Of a stretch of DNA of 64,000 bases, positions 8,477 through 17,139 are shown piece after piece. The stretch is from NCBI RefSeq assembly GCF_022213955.1, contig NZ_JAKNTW010000018.1, positions 1-64,000 on the forward strand, given 5' to 3'. Origin of the DNA: Dolomitihabitans soli. GTDB lineage: Bacteria > Actinomycetota > Actinomycetes > Streptosporangiales > Streptosporangiaceae. A model generated the notes under the pieces. It worked only from the letters and a program-made list of their open reading frames with translations. It made no database searches and was not told the origin of the DNA. Numbering within the stretch: position 1 is the stretch's first letter; every line of letters begins with the position of its first letter. Made by a program: the position numbers and the translations under genes.

Positions 8477-9393
8477 GCACCCACCAGACCGTGGTCTGCA
8501 TCGACGGCGGCAAATCCGGACTACGCCTGCTGGTGACCGATGGGGAACGCCGCGAATACGGCGTTGGACCAGGCCTGATCTATCACCCGCACGAGGACGG
8601 TGTCGACCGCATCCTCGACAGTGTCAGAGACGCCGCGGCCAAGCTGGCGCAGCCCCCGGCCCCGGCGGCCGTGGTCGCCGGCCTCACCGCGGTGCCGGGA
8701 GATCCGGCTCACCGGCGCCTGCTCGCCCGGCGGCTGGAGGAGTTCTTCGGTTGCCCGGCGCTGGTGGTAGAGGACGGTCTGCTGGCGCACGCCGGTGCGC
8801 TCGCCGGGGTGGGCACGGTGATCTGCGCGGGCACCGGCACCACGGTGCTGGGCATCGGCGCATCCGGTCGAAGGGTCAAGGTCGACGGCTGGGGCCCAGC
8901 CCTCGGTGACCGCGGCAGCGCGTACGCCGTCGGCCTGGCGGGCATGCGCGCGGCCACGGCGGCACATGATGGCACCGGACCGGCCACCCAGCTCGCCGAC
9001 CGGTTGACGCGCGAGCTCGGCGGCACCGACCTGGCGAGCTTGCAGGCGTTCTACCGGGACGCCGAGCTGGTGGCGCGCATCGCCGGGTTCGCCCGGGAGG
9101 TCGTGGAGGCAGCGGACCACGACGCGGTGGCCGGTGCGATCTGCGATGAGGCCGCAGCCCAGCTCGCCGCGTCCGCGGCGACGGCGGCCTCCCTCCTTCC
9201 GGAGGTGGGCCGCCGCGTCTCATGGAGCGGCCGGTTCATCGATCCCGGCGGGCCGCTGCACACGAAGCTGGCGGCCGCGCTCGCCGGTCGTGGGCTGGAC
9301 CTGCTCCCGCCAGTGGCGGGTCCGCTGGAGGGTGGGCCGGTGCTCCTGCGGCAGGAAGAGCCTTACCAATCCTTGTTGTGTATCGAAACCTGA
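8473..9393 (+). CDS. BadF/BadG/BcrA/BcrD-family sugar kinase (N-acetylglucosamine kinase-like)
   Basis: 306 aa from ATG 8473 (ATGA overlap with the permease). It has the ASKHA ATPase fold: phosphate-1 loop IDGGKSGLRL near residues 10-19, adenosine or phosphate-2 block CAGTGTTVLGIG near 117-128, and WGPALGDRGSAY shortly after. N-acetylglucosamine and related amino-sugar kinases belong here. It probably phosphorylates the sugar imported by the ABC system, and the sugar phosphate could be the GntR effector. The substrate itself is inferred only from context. Confidence 0.8.
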   Translation: MSTHQTVVCIDGGKSGLRLLVTDGERREYGVGPGLIYHPHEDGVDRILDSVRDAAAKLAQPPAPAAVVAGLTAVPGDPAHRRLLARRLEEFFGCPALVVEDGLLAHAGALAGVGTVICAGTGTTVLGIGASGRRVKVDGWGPALGDRGSAYAVGLAGMRAATAAHDGTGPATQLADRLTRELGGTDLASLQAFYRDAELVARIAGFAREVVEAADHDAVAGAICDEAAAQLAASAATAASLLPEVGRRVSWSGRFIDPGGPLHTKLAAALAGRGLDLLPPVAGPLEGGPVLLRQEEPYQSLLCIET

Positions 9394-9401
9394 GGAAAAA
9401 G

Positions 9402-10628
9402 ATGAGAGTTGGACACGGCGTCGATCACCTGGAGATTGTCGCCGGCGAGGTGATGGGGGGATATGTCGACCGGCTGCAGGGGGTGTCCGACGTGCTCGAC
9501 CCCCTCGAGATCCACGCCGTCACGTTCGCGGACGGGAAGCACAGATTCGCCCTCATCGTGGCCGACCTGGTCTGTGTGAACAGCGACGTCGTGGAGCGCA
9601 TCCGGGCCACCACGAGCGCGGTGGGCGTCGACTCGTGCTGGGTCGCGGCGACCCATACCCATGCCGGGCCGGAATCGGGCTGCAGCCCGGGCGGTGCCCC
9701 GACACCTCCAGAGCTCGCCGAGCGCCTCGTTTCAGCCGCGATGCGCGCCACCACCGCGGCGCTCGCGGACGAACGGAATGCCACGCTGCACACCAGCCGC
9801 ACAAAGATTTCGGATCTTGCCAGCCGTCGTCACCTTCCGGAGTGGCAAGCGATCGACATACCGGTGGACGTGCTCGTGGTGAGCTCGGAGGGCCAGGCCG
9901 TGGGGGCGATCGTGGTCTCGCCCGTGCACCCCACGGTTCTCCCATCCGACAACCACAGCGCCAGCGCCGACCTCAGCGGAGGTATCAGGCGCGCGCTCAC
10001 CACCCCCGCGCACTGGGTGGTGGCGGCCACCGGGCCCGCGGGAGACATCAGCACCAGACACACCCGGCAGGGACGCGATCAGCGGGAGGTCGACCGGCTC
10101 GGCGCACTCGTGGCCGATCGGCTCCACGACACGATGCATCCGGCGGACGCCCCGGAGAACATGGCGCTCGTCCCTCCGGTGCCGGCAAGTGTCCGGCTCA
10201 CGGCGAAGCAGCCGCAAGAGGCAGTGGTCCCGGGCGACGGCGGCGTCACCCACGGGCGCAGCCTGAGCGTCCTTGAACAGGGACGGCGAATCGCGCGCGA
10301 CCTGATGGACCGCGATCACTCCGATCCGTACGAGATCGAGGTGCATGCGGTCGGTCTGGGCGCTGTCACGCTGGTGGCCGTACCGGGCGAGCTGTTCCTG
10401 GAGCTGGGAGAGAAGATCCGTGACGGGGCGGCGGCGCCGGGCATCGACGTCGTCGTCCTGGGCTACGCCAACGGCTATCTCGGATATCTGCCGAGCCGTG
10501 ACACCCCGACGAGCTACGAGACCCTGGTCAGCCCGGTCGCCAAGGGAAGCGGCGAACTCGTCGTGGCAGCCGCGATCGACGCGGCGGCGGAAGTCATGAA
10601 CCGGAGGATCAAGGATGACCGCATCTGA
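9402..10628 (+). CDS. Neutral/alkaline ceramidase-like protein without signal peptide
   Basis: 408 aa from ATG 9402, with GAGG 6 bp upstream and 8 bp after the kinase stop. It resembles the N-terminal catalytic domain of neutral/alkaline non-lysosomal ceramidases: VAATHTHAGPESG near residues 83-95 supplies the conserved His pair. A later block ending GYANGYLGYLPSRD also fits. Typical ceramidases are secreted and about 650 aa. This one is shorter and has no signal peptide, so it may be a cytoplasmic amidase or hydrolase acting on a sugar-linked substrate. Placement behind an amino-sugar kinase supports an amide-hydrolysing catabolic role (inference). Confidence 0.7.
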   Translation: MRVGHGVDHLEIVAGEVMGGYVDRLQGVSDVLDPLEIHAVTFADGKHRFALIVADLVCVNSDVVERIRATTSAVGVDSCWVAATHTHAGPESGCSPGGAPTPPELAERLVSAAMRATTAALADERNATLHTSRTKISDLASRRHLPEWQAIDIPVDVLVVSSEGQAVGAIVVSPVHPTVLPSDNHSASADLSGGIRRALTTPAHWVVAATGPAGDISTRHTRQGRDQREVDRLGALVADRLHDTMHPADAPENMALVPPVPASVRLTAKQPQEAVVPGDGGVTHGRSLSVLEQGRRIARDLMDRDHSDPYEIEVHAVGLGAVTLVAVPGELFLELGEKIRDGAAAPGIDVVVLGYANGYLGYLPSRDTPTSYETLVSPVAKGSGELVVAAAIDAAAEVMNRRIKDDRI

Positions 10629-10764
10629 GTTCGCGGCGCAGGCCCCAGCTCTGATGAGCCGGATCCTGGGCACGCAGATGCCCGCGATACAGGAGGTTGC
10701 CGACCTGGTGGCCTCGCTTCCATCGGTGTCGGTGGCATGGAAAGGCCTGGCGGTCCGGGCATAG
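10615..10764 (+). pseudogene. Truncated next cistron of the GntR/ABC operon
   Basis: An ATG at 10615, overlapping the ceramidase-like gene by 14 bp, opens a 49-codon frame that stops at 10764. The product begins MTASEFAAQAPALMSRILGT and looks like the N-terminal helical entry of a SIS-domain sugar-phosphate isomerase/deaminase, a usual companion of these operons; this match is weak. Codon use is typical up to about 10740, after which the similarity stops. The operon seems to have lost the rest of this gene by deletion. Confidence 0.4.
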
Positions 10765-10864
10765 CGGTTACGCTTGCCGGCGTCCCGCGTCACTTCTCGC
10801 TGGACTCCAGTGCTCCCACGGAACAGCGACGGAACAAGAGCAGAGCATGGAGGCGGCTGTGGCA

Positions 10865-11308
10865 ATGCCGAAGAAGGGCTCGCGGCTCATCACCGTCGAC
10901 GGCGCCGTATTCCGCTGGCGGGTCAGCCACAAGCCGACCTACAGCCAAGGCAACGACTGGAGTCCGCTCAGCTTCGCCGTCGAGCGAGCCGAGGAGCCGG
11001 GAGGCGTTCTCGTGGTGTCGCTCCCCTGTGCCCGGCCGGACAACTGGCTAGGAGCGCGAACGATCGCGATCCGTCCCGTCCTCGTCGTCGGATGCATTCG
11101 CCGGGCCCTAGGACAAGGATGGAACTCGGCGCAACCGGGCTCGGCATTCACCCTCAGCGTTACTGAGGACGAACTGACCGCGCTCCTGGGCGAACCGCCT
11201 CAATACCTGATCCCCTTCCTCTGGGGCATGATCCCGGAAGGTGGCGGCATCGAGGACCTCCCTCGATGCACCCAGATTTGGAGCCGGGACACGCCGAGCA
11301 TCAACTAG
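10865..11308 (+). CDS. Conserved hypothetical actinobacterial protein
   Basis: About 147 aa if started at ATG 10865 (MPKKGSRLITVDGAVFRWRV); an ATG at 10847 in frame is also possible, and a longer frame from 10697 has no supporting ribosome site. The N-terminal GSRLITVDGAVFRWRVSHKP resembles a small soluble protein type often seen in Streptomyces and relatives, with no assigned function that I know. No signal peptide or membrane segment is visible. It stands alone after the truncated operon end. Confidence 0.6.
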   Translation: MPKKGSRLITVDGAVFRWRVSHKPTYSQGNDWSPLSFAVERAEEPGGVLVVSLPCARPDNWLGARTIAIRPVLVVGCIRRALGQGWNSAQPGSAFTLSVTEDELTALLGEPPQYLIPFLWGMIPEGGGIEDLPRCTQIWSRDTPSIN

Positions 11309-11499
11309 GCACGGCCGCGGCAGAATCAGCTGAAACAGGCTTGGCTCATCCGACTTCCGATCCTCGCTCGCCTGCGCCGCGGCGAGGCGGTGGTGAGCCA
11401 CGAGGAACTGGCGGCGTTCTCGGAGGAATTGAGGTTGCTCTCCATCCACTGGGCGGAGGTGGCACGGCCAGGAACATGGCGTCTGCCCGCCGTGGATCG

Positions 11500-11528
11500 G
11501 GGCGGCGTGACGGCCTGTCACGCCGCCC
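11500..11528. terminator. 12-bp stem hairpin
   Basis: GGGCGGCGTGAC at 11500-11511 pairs perfectly with GTCACGCCGCCC at 11517-11528 around 5 nt. It lies 9 bp past the stop of the leftward metalloprotease gene. It may also serve the rightward gene ending at 11308. Confidence 0.8.
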
Positions 11529-11536
11529 GTGACTGC

Positions 11537-12601
11537 TCAGGAGAGGAAGCTGCCGTAGGGGCCGCGGAGGATGCCGTCTTTCTGTGCCTGGCTGAAGTGG
11601 CAGTTCGGGTACGCGTAGAAGGATGCCGACATGCACGTGCCATCGGTGGACGTGGCGTCGGGCAGCCCGAACGCGTGCCCCAGTTCGTGCACCATACCGC
11701 CGTACCAGCGATTCATCGCGCCGTTGATGCCTGCGGCGCCGTCAGCGTCGTGGCCGCTGAGGATCACCCACCCGTTGCCGCCGCCACCACCGGCGCCCTC
11801 GCCCTCAGCGCTGATCTCGCCGACGTTGAGCCAACGGCTGTCCGGTGCGCCAAGGCCGAACTTGCGACGCAGTTCGGCCTGCATGTTGCACACTGACCAC
11901 CAGTACTTCTCACCGCAGTTCGGCGTGTTCTCGTACCAGCTTCGCAACTGGTCGCCGTTGACGACCTCGACGACCGGGCTGTTCAACGTGAACGTCTTGC
12001 CCAACTCCTGCTTGAAGAAGCGCTGCGCCTCCTGCATGACCTTGGCGATGCCGTCCGGGTACCGCTGGTCGTACGCCACGTCCGACGGCTTGAGCCAGAA
12101 GACCCGCACCGTCCGCACCGGCGGGATACCCGGCGACGGGGTCACGGTTGGGGAAGGGGTCACGGTGGGGGAAGGCGTCGTGCTGCCCGTGCAGGCGACG
12201 CCGTTGAGCGTGAAACTGGTCGGCACGGGATTGCTGGAGTTGTTCCAGGTGCCGTTGAATCCGAACGAGGCGCTGCCGCCCGTTGCCATGGAGCCGTTCC
12301 AGCTCACGTTGGAGGCGGTCACCGCACTGCCGCTCTGCGTCACGCCGGCGTTCCACGCCTGACTTATCGTCTGCCCGGCGCCGAAGCTCCAGCGCAGGGT
12401 CCAGCTCGCGAGTGGATCACCCAGGTTCTTGATCGCGACGTTGGCGCCGAAGCCGCCGCCCCACTGGCTGCCTACGGTGTAGGTGACCTGACAGCCGACC
12501 GCGGCAGCATGCGCCGTAACCGTGGTCGCCACCGCGGCGCTGACCAGGCAGACGGCTAAGGCCCAAGCGACAAGGCCCCTGCGTAATCCTCGTTGGTGCA
12601 T
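11537..12601 (-). CDS. Secreted CBM2-linked zinc metalloprotease
   Basis: 354 aa from ATG 12601 (GGAGG, 5-nt spacing; an ATG four codons earlier lacks spacing). A signal peptide (1-33, ending TAHAAA) precedes a family 2 carbohydrate-binding module (about 37-137: Cys 37 to Cys 137, WTLRWSFGAGQTI, NVSWNG). A Pro/Thr/Ser linker with repeated PSPTVT follows, then a catalytic domain with HELGHAFGLPD at 305-315. This HExxH plus downstream Gly/Asp resembles metzincin-type zinc proteases. It likely binds cellulose or chitin and cleaves proteins there, or modifies cell-wall glycoprotein. It is transcribed alone and closed by the hairpin just downstream. Confidence 0.85.
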   Translation of the reverse strand: MHQRGLRRGLVAWALAVCLVSAAVATTVTAHAAAVGCQVTYTVGSQWGGGFGANVAIKNLGDPLASWTLRWSFGAGQTISQAWNAGVTQSGSAVTASNVSWNGSMATGGSASFGFNGTWNNSSNPVPTSFTLNGVACTGSTTPSPTVTPSPTVTPSPGIPPVRTVRVFWLKPSDVAYDQRYPDGIAKVMQEAQRFFKQELGKTFTLNSPVVEVVNGDQLRSWYENTPNCGEKYWWSVCNMQAELRRKFGLGAPDSRWLNVGEISAEGEGAGGGGGNGWVILSGHDADGAAGINGAMNRWYGGMVHELGHAFGLPDATSTDGTCMSASFYAYPNCHFSQAQKDGILRGPYGSFLS

Positions 12602-13147
12602 CCGTTCCTCCATTCGCCTCGAACCCGCTGTAGTTCACGAACTACTTCGGGCTCACGACGCCCACCATGGGCGGCATCGCGGCCGCCGGCGCCGCAGTCG
12701 GGTCCCGCGCCATCGCAAGGTGCGGCGAGAAATGGCACGGGAAGAGCACGGGGGATCACCATGACTACCCTCGACAACAGAGGAACCCGAACCGTCGCAC
12801 CTATGTCAATAAACGCGGATGGAAGCCACTGCCGACGTGGGAAAACGCTCTAAAGAATCCGAAAGTTTCAGACCGGCGCGCCGGGAACCGGCCACCTGAG
12901 CCATGGCGGCAAACGCTGTGCAGCTCGGGCCCTATTAATGACGCGGCCATAGTCACCACAGGGGCCTGAGAGCCTAACCAGCGAAGATGACGAAGACTTG
13001 CCATGCCAGGCCTGCATCACCAGACGTTCCGTTTCACGGAAGTGTTGTTTGTACCTGCGTTAGCAAGATCGTAATTACGCAAAGTCGTTTGTCGTACCGA
13101 TGGCCACTCTCCGGCGCATGGCAGGCGATTCCGACCATCACATTCGG
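12602..13147. other. Intergenic region, no supported gene
   Basis: About 545 bp between the start of the CBM2-protease and the end of the WYL regulator. The part from about 12,780 to 13,100 is noticeably less GC-rich than its surroundings and has no reading frame with convincing codon use or ribosome site. It probably holds the protease promoter. I see no repeat, terminator or RNA gene here. Confidence 0.5.
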
Positions 13148-14173
13148 TCAGGCGTGTGCCGGGGCCGCACGGATCGCGGTGTTGCCGGCGGGACGGGGCG
13201 GCATCGAGTAGGTGGCGGCCAGCGCGGTGACGATTTCGGTGATTCGCTGGCGTAGGTCGGCCGGCGTCAGGATCTCAGCCTCAGCGCCGAGCCGGAGCAG
13301 GACTTCGGCGGCGTGGTCGACCGACTCGATCGGGATGGTGACCTCGATCCGGCCGTCGGTGTCCGGTGGCCCGGCAGTGGACTGGGCGGCTCGCGCGACG
13401 GCCGGCTCCAGCAGGTCGGGTAGCCGTCGCAAGAGATCCGGCGACACGCGCATGATCGCCTCGCGGCGATGGCGCCGGGCATCGAACTGGTCGAGATAGG
13501 ACGTCCAGTGTTCGGCCAGGTCGAACCCGTCGGGCCGCTCGAAGACGGTCTCCAGGATCCGCAGCCGCAGGATCTGGGAGACACGGTAGGTGCGGATGGA
13601 CTCCGATCCGGAGGCCACCACATACCAGTGGCCGGCCTTGAACACCATGCCGTAGGGCTCCAGCGTGTGGGTCACCTCCTGGGGTGCCGCCCAGCGCCGG
13701 TAACGGATCCGGATCCGTCGCTGGTGCCACACGGCGTCGACCACGGCGGCCAGGTGCGGGATGGTCTCCGCCTCGGCGTACCAGCCGGAGGTGTCCAGAT
13801 GGAACCGCTGCCGCAGCGCCCCGGCCCGTTCCCGCAGCTCTTGGGGCAGGGCAGCCATCAGCTTGAGCTGGGCGGTGGCCAGCGCGGTGCCCAATCCCAG
13901 ATCGGCGGCGGGGCCGGGAAGTCCGGCGAGGAAGAGCACCTCGGCCTCGCCGGGGGTCAGGCCGGTCAGGCGGGTGCGGTACCCGTCGACAAGGCGGTAA
14001 CCGCCGGCGTGACCTGCCTCGCCGTAGAGCGGGACACCCGCCGAGCTCAGCGACTCCACGTCCCGGTACACTGTGCGCACCGAGACGCCGAGTTCGTCGG
14101 CGAGCTGCTGAGCGGTCAACCGACCTCGAGCCTGGACCAGCAGGAGGATGGAGAGCAGTCGGCTTGCGCGCAT
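13148..14173 (-). CDS. WYL-domain transcriptional regulator (YafY type)
   Basis: 341 aa from ATG 14173 (MRASRLLSILLLVQARGR), preferred over upstream frame extensions. An HTH_11 winged helix (about 5-60, LTAQQLADELGVSVRTVYRD) is followed by a WYL domain (about 135-215, containing RIRIRYRRW and GHWYVVA) and a C-terminal WCX region. Such proteins sense a ligand and control a neighbouring gene. Here a DUF1579-like gene starts divergently 60 bp away and is the likely target. Confidence 0.9.
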   Translation of the reverse strand: MRASRLLSILLLVQARGRLTAQQLADELGVSVRTVYRDVESLSSAGVPLYGEAGHAGGYRLVDGYRTRLTGLTPGEAEVLFLAGLPGPAADLGLGTALATAQLKLMAALPQELRERAGALRQRFHLDTSGWYAEAETIPHLAAVVDAVWHQRRIRIRYRRWAAPQEVTHTLEPYGMVFKAGHWYVVASGSESIRTYRVSQILRLRILETVFERPDGFDLAEHWTSYLDQFDARRHRREAIMRVSPDLLRRLPDLLEPAVARAAQSTAGPPDTDGRIEVTIPIESVDHAAEVLLRLGAEAEILTPADLRQRITEIVTALAATYSMPPRPAGNTAIRAAPAHA

Positions 14174-14235
14174 ATCGCAAGTGTGCCCAACTTCACTGAC
14201 ATAACGTGTCAGGGAAGCTCGGCGATCATGGCCGC

Positions 14236-14730
14236 ATGACAGCAACCCAAACCCGCGTCGACGGCCGCCACGACTTCGATTTCATCTTCGGGCGATGGAC
14301 CATCCACAACCGGAAACTGACCAACATGCTCGAACCCGGGTCCGCGGAGTGGACCGAGTTCACCGCTGAGGGAGAGGCCCGTCCGATCCTGGGCGGGCTC
14401 GGCAATATCGACAGCTTCATCACCACGGACCTGCCCGGCCGCGGAGCGTACGAGGGCATGACCTTGCGACTGTTCGACCCGCAGGCCGATGTGTGGCGCA
14501 TCTGGTGGGCCTCCACCGGCATGCCCGGACGCCTCGACCCTCCGATGGAGGGCCGCTTCGTCGACGGACAGGGCGTCTTCTTCTGCGACGACGTGCTGGA
14601 CGGACGACCCATCAAAGTCCGGTTCGACTGGACACCCGGCGTGGAGTCGGCGCGGTGGGAGCAGGCTTTCTCCTTTGACGACGGCCAGACCTGGGAGCAG
14701 AACTGGATCATGTCCTTCACGCGCGTCTGA
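14236..14730 (+). CDS. DUF1579-like protein divergent from the WYL regulator
   Basis: 164 aa from ATG 14236. The opening DFDFIFGRWTIHNRKL and the ending TWEQNWIMSFTRV resemble a common family of small cytoplasmic calycin-like proteins of unknown role, close to DUF1579. No signal peptide. It lies 60 bp from the WYL regulator start in the divergent orientation. Proteins of this type are often the only visible target of a WYL regulator. Confidence 0.7.
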   Translation: MTATQTRVDGRHDFDFIFGRWTIHNRKLTNMLEPGSAEWTEFTAEGEARPILGGLGNIDSFITTDLPGRGAYEGMTLRLFDPQADVWRIWWASTGMPGRLDPPMEGRFVDGQGVFFCDDVLDGRPIKVRFDWTPGVESARWEQAFSFDDGQTWEQNWIMSFTRV

Positions 14731-14927
14731 CGACAGCCGGGCAACGACACACCGGTATCCGCGTTCGGACGGCTACCGGGCCGTCCTGGCCGACCACCGC
14801 GGCCCCGGCCAGCTCCAGCTCTGGCGCTTCGAAGAGACGACGGTGCCCGGCGAGCACGTTCCCCGGTAGCCGACCGCGGCCGGGATCGGCGTGCCCGGCT
14901 CACCAGAGGCGTCGTCGGCCTGGTCGT

Positions 14928-15233
14928 TCAGAAGTGGACCTTCACGGCGACCACGTAGTCAGGAAATGTGTACCTCTGCCCTCTTGAAAGGCCGCCGACG
15001 GTTTCCCTGCAGTTGGGAACCGAATGCACGGTGACCCGCTTATAGGAGCCCCCCAGTTCGTGGTAGACGGTCAAGGGCGGTGTCCTCACATGGCAAGAGC
15101 CGTCGGGCGGGTCGATGATGCGTTCTCCGTTGATGATGAGGAGGCCCGGGACCGCATGTGCCGGTGTCGGGAAGAGGGTCATGCCTCCCGCGAGGAGGAG
15201 TGCCATCGGTAGGGCCCGGAGCTTGTGTGACAT
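14928..15233 (-). CDS. Small secreted protein, two cysteines
   Basis: 101 aa from ATG 15233 with GAGGAG six bases upstream. A clear signal peptide (1-27, ALPMALLLAGGMTLFPTPAHA) leaves a mature domain of about 74 residues with two Cys (ADG-like SCHV and PNCRE regions), probably one disulfide. I do not recognise the family. It is isolated, and the neighbouring 15.3-15.8 kb region is debris. Confidence 0.7.
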   Translation of the reverse strand: MSHKLRALPMALLLAGGMTLFPTPAHAVPGLLIINGERIIDPPDGSCHVRTPPLTVYHELGGSYKRVTVHSVPNCRETVGGLSRGQRYTFPDYVVAVKVHF

Positions 15234-15407
15234 GCCGTCTCCTCGGACGAGTGATGAGATAGGCGCAGCGACCTTGTCGTTGCGCGGTAATGATTGCCGC
15301 CGTCGCTCACGCCGTGGTCACCGCTCGGTCACTCCAATGGCGTTGAGGTGGCGAGGTCCAAGGGGTGTATCTCATGGAGATACTTGGCTACTTCACTGGA
15401 CCTTGAA

Positions 15408-15581
15408 TCACTGGTGGTTGATCAGCTCGGCGAGGGCTTGCCGGTCCTGTTCGGACAGGTCCTGCAGAAGGGCGATCACCGGCTCCGGCACCTGCATCGA
15501 AGCCTCGGCGATGGCGTCGTCTCCGCTGTGATCAAGTCTGATGACGATCTCCGTGAGCGCTCTGTGGGCATCCCCGACCAC
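15408..15581 (-). pseudogene. Possible small ORF or gene fragment in a degraded stretch
   Basis: Reading leftward from a GTG at 15581, 57 codons to a TGA at 15408 give a helical, protein-like C-terminal sequence (VPEPVIALLQDLSEQDRQAL). Codon use is coding-like, but there is no convincing ribosome site. Upstream, 15587-15800 also contains coding-like but frame-broken sequence (RALVTAQDVQHLRDVASGDL). I read the 15.24-15.80 kb interval as debris of one or two genes and cannot name them. Confidence 0.25.
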
Positions 15582-15801
15582 GAGGTTCAGCCGCAGCCGG
15601 GTGCGCCGCCCGCTCCCGGCGCGGACGTCTCCGGCATCAGTTGCGGAAGATCACCCGAAGCGACGTCCCTCAGGTGTTGAACGTCTTGAGCGGTCACCAG
15701 CGCGCGGGCACGTTCACCGCGCTGCGGTCGCTGTTCGCTACCGCGGTGACCCCTTGCGGCGCTGCCGGAGGCTTGGCGACGAGGTGAGGAGACGGCTGGG
15801 G

Positions 15802-16260
15802 TTAGGAGACCTTTGTGAAGGTCATGTCCATCCAGTGCAGCCAATCCGAGCCGTTGTCGATGCGTTCCCACTTGGCCGTCATAGTGGTGTGGTCTTCGGC
15901 GATCACCAGTGTGGCCCGTTCTGTTTCGCCGGCGAATGTCCAGATGCCGTTGTCGTTCACGCTCGCCCGCATCGTGCCGAAGTCGCCCCGGTTGTCGAAG
16001 GAGCGCATGGGGTAGGTCCGGGTCTCGGGATCGTAGGGGCCGATCATTTCGATGACTTCGACCTTGTCATTGTTGATGCGCACGTCCACGCGGTGAATGA
16101 GGAAGAACCTGCCCTCCAGCCACTCGTATGTGTCGGATCCGGTGATCTGGAGGGCGGGTTCGGTCGAGGTGGCGACCGTCTGCCCTTGTGAACGCCACCG
16201 GCCGACCAGCGCGTTCAGGTGCTCGTTCTCCGGTGTCGACGCTTGGGTGTTGTCGGGCAT
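15802..16260 (-). CDS. DUF1579-family protein
   Basis: 152 aa from ATG 16260 with AGGGGA upstream. It shows the family pattern: an N-terminal LNALVGRWRSQGQ, a central GSDTYEWLEGRFFLIHRVDV and a C-terminal DWLHWMDMTFTKV. A small calycin-like beta-barrel is predicted. It is divergent from an ArsR regulator across 99 bp that contain a TGTAAG-N14-CTTACA operator-like repeat, so the regulator probably controls it. Function is unknown. Confidence 0.75.
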   Translation of the reverse strand: MPDNTQASTPENEHLNALVGRWRSQGQTVATSTEPALQITGSDTYEWLEGRFFLIHRVDVRINNDKVEVIEMIGPYDPETRTYPMRSFDNRGDFGTMRASVNDNGIWTFAGETERATLVIAEDHTTMTAKWERIDNGSDWLHWMDMTFTKVS

Positions 16261-16287
16261 GGCGCGTTTCCCCTGATCCAGAAAGTG

Positions 16288-16313
16288 TGTAAGATGTTGC
16301 TTAAATACTTACA
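16288..16313. promoter_or_regulatory. Inverted repeat TGTAAG-N14-CTTACA, candidate ArsR operator
   Basis: A perfect 6-bp inverted repeat in the AT-rich gap between the divergent DUF1579 gene and the ArsR gene. ArsR-family operators are typically imperfect 12-2-12 type repeats at such positions. The proposed binder is the adjacent ArsR protein. Confidence 0.5.
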
Positions 16314-16359
16314 AGCGATCCGGTGGATGCGCAAGCGGACCGGGTGAAGGCGGTGGACG

Positions 16360-16695
16360 GTGGACGAGGCGCTGCGAGCGGTCGCCGACCCGACCCGTCG
16401 CGCGATCCTCGTGCTGGTACGCGACCGCGAAGTATCGGCGGGTGACATCGCCCGGCATTTTTCCGACATCAGCCGTCCGGCGGTCTCCCAGCACCTGCGG
16501 ATCCTGGTCGCAGCAGGGCTTCTCGACCTCCGTCGTGCCGGCAACCGGCGTTTCTACCGGCTACGCCCCGAGGGCCTCGCAGAGGCGGTGACGTTCCTGG
16601 AGACGATGTGGTCGGCCTCGCTCGGCCGACTCAAGGACGCCGCCGAGCGGCAGGAGCGCGCACATACCGGTGAGGACGACATGAGGGGATCATGA
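16360..16695 (+). CDS. ArsR-family regulator
   Basis: 111 aa from a GTG at 16360. The winged helix covers almost the whole protein: LRAVADPTRRAILVLV at the start and RPAVSQHLRILVAAGLLDLR as the recognition segment. No Cys metal site is seen, which fits the non-metal subgroup paired with SRPBCC proteins. The next gene starts on the ATGA overlapping its stop. Confidence 0.85.
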   Translation: MDEALRAVADPTRRAILVLVRDREVSAGDIARHFSDISRPAVSQHLRILVAAGLLDLRRAGNRRFYRLRPEGLAEAVTFLETMWSASLGRLKDAAERQERAHTGEDDMRGS

Positions 16696-17129
16696 TGAGC
16701 GTTGGGGAGAGCGGAACAATCGAGCAGACGTTGCGTATCCAGGCCCGACCCGAGACGGTCTGGTCGTTCTTCACCGATCCGGCTCGCCTGGCCCAATGGT
16801 GGGGTGAGGCAGAGCTGGACGCCCGCCCTGGTGGCGCCTTGCGTGTGCACATGCAAGAAGGCCCACGCCCGGTGATGTGCGGTCAGTTCGTGGAGCTTGT
16901 GCCCTATGAACGGATCGTCTTCACCTTCGGCTGGAAGACCGCTCCCGGGGTGCCCGACCTACTGCCCGGCAGCTCCCGCGTCGAAGTCACCCTCGTCCGA
17001 GACGGCGACGGCACCATGCTCACCCTCCGGCACACCGGCCTGCCACCCCATCTCGAACACGAGACCAGCCACGGCTGGGTGCACCTACTCAACCGTCTCG
17101 GCGAAACGGCGCAACACCAGTGCCGCTGA
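16692..17129 (+). CDS. SRPBCC/AHSA1-family protein
   Basis: 145 aa from ATG 16692 (ATGA overlap with ArsR; a second ATG follows at 16695). It has the typical AHSA1 opening (ARPETVWSFFTDPARLAQWW) and the central FTFGW strand, predicting a helix-grip lipid- or ligand-binding fold. The ArsR-SRPBCC pair is a very common actinobacterial two-gene unit of unknown physiological ligand. The C-terminus (GETAQHQCR) is slightly shorter than usual. Confidence 0.8.
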   Translation: MMSVGESGTIEQTLRIQARPETVWSFFTDPARLAQWWGEAELDARPGGALRVHMQEGPRPVMCGQFVELVPYERIVFTFGWKTAPGVPDLLPGSSRVEVTLVRDGDGTMLTLRHTGLPPHLEHETSHGWVHLLNRLGETAQHQCR

Positions 17130-17139
17130 CCCCGGCCCT

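Noticed and set aside
14731-14869. Coding-like tail YRAVLADHRGPGQLQLWRFE after the DUF1579-like gene
   Set aside because: Frame-shifted short stretch without start or ribosome site; it could be debris, but I could not support a gene.
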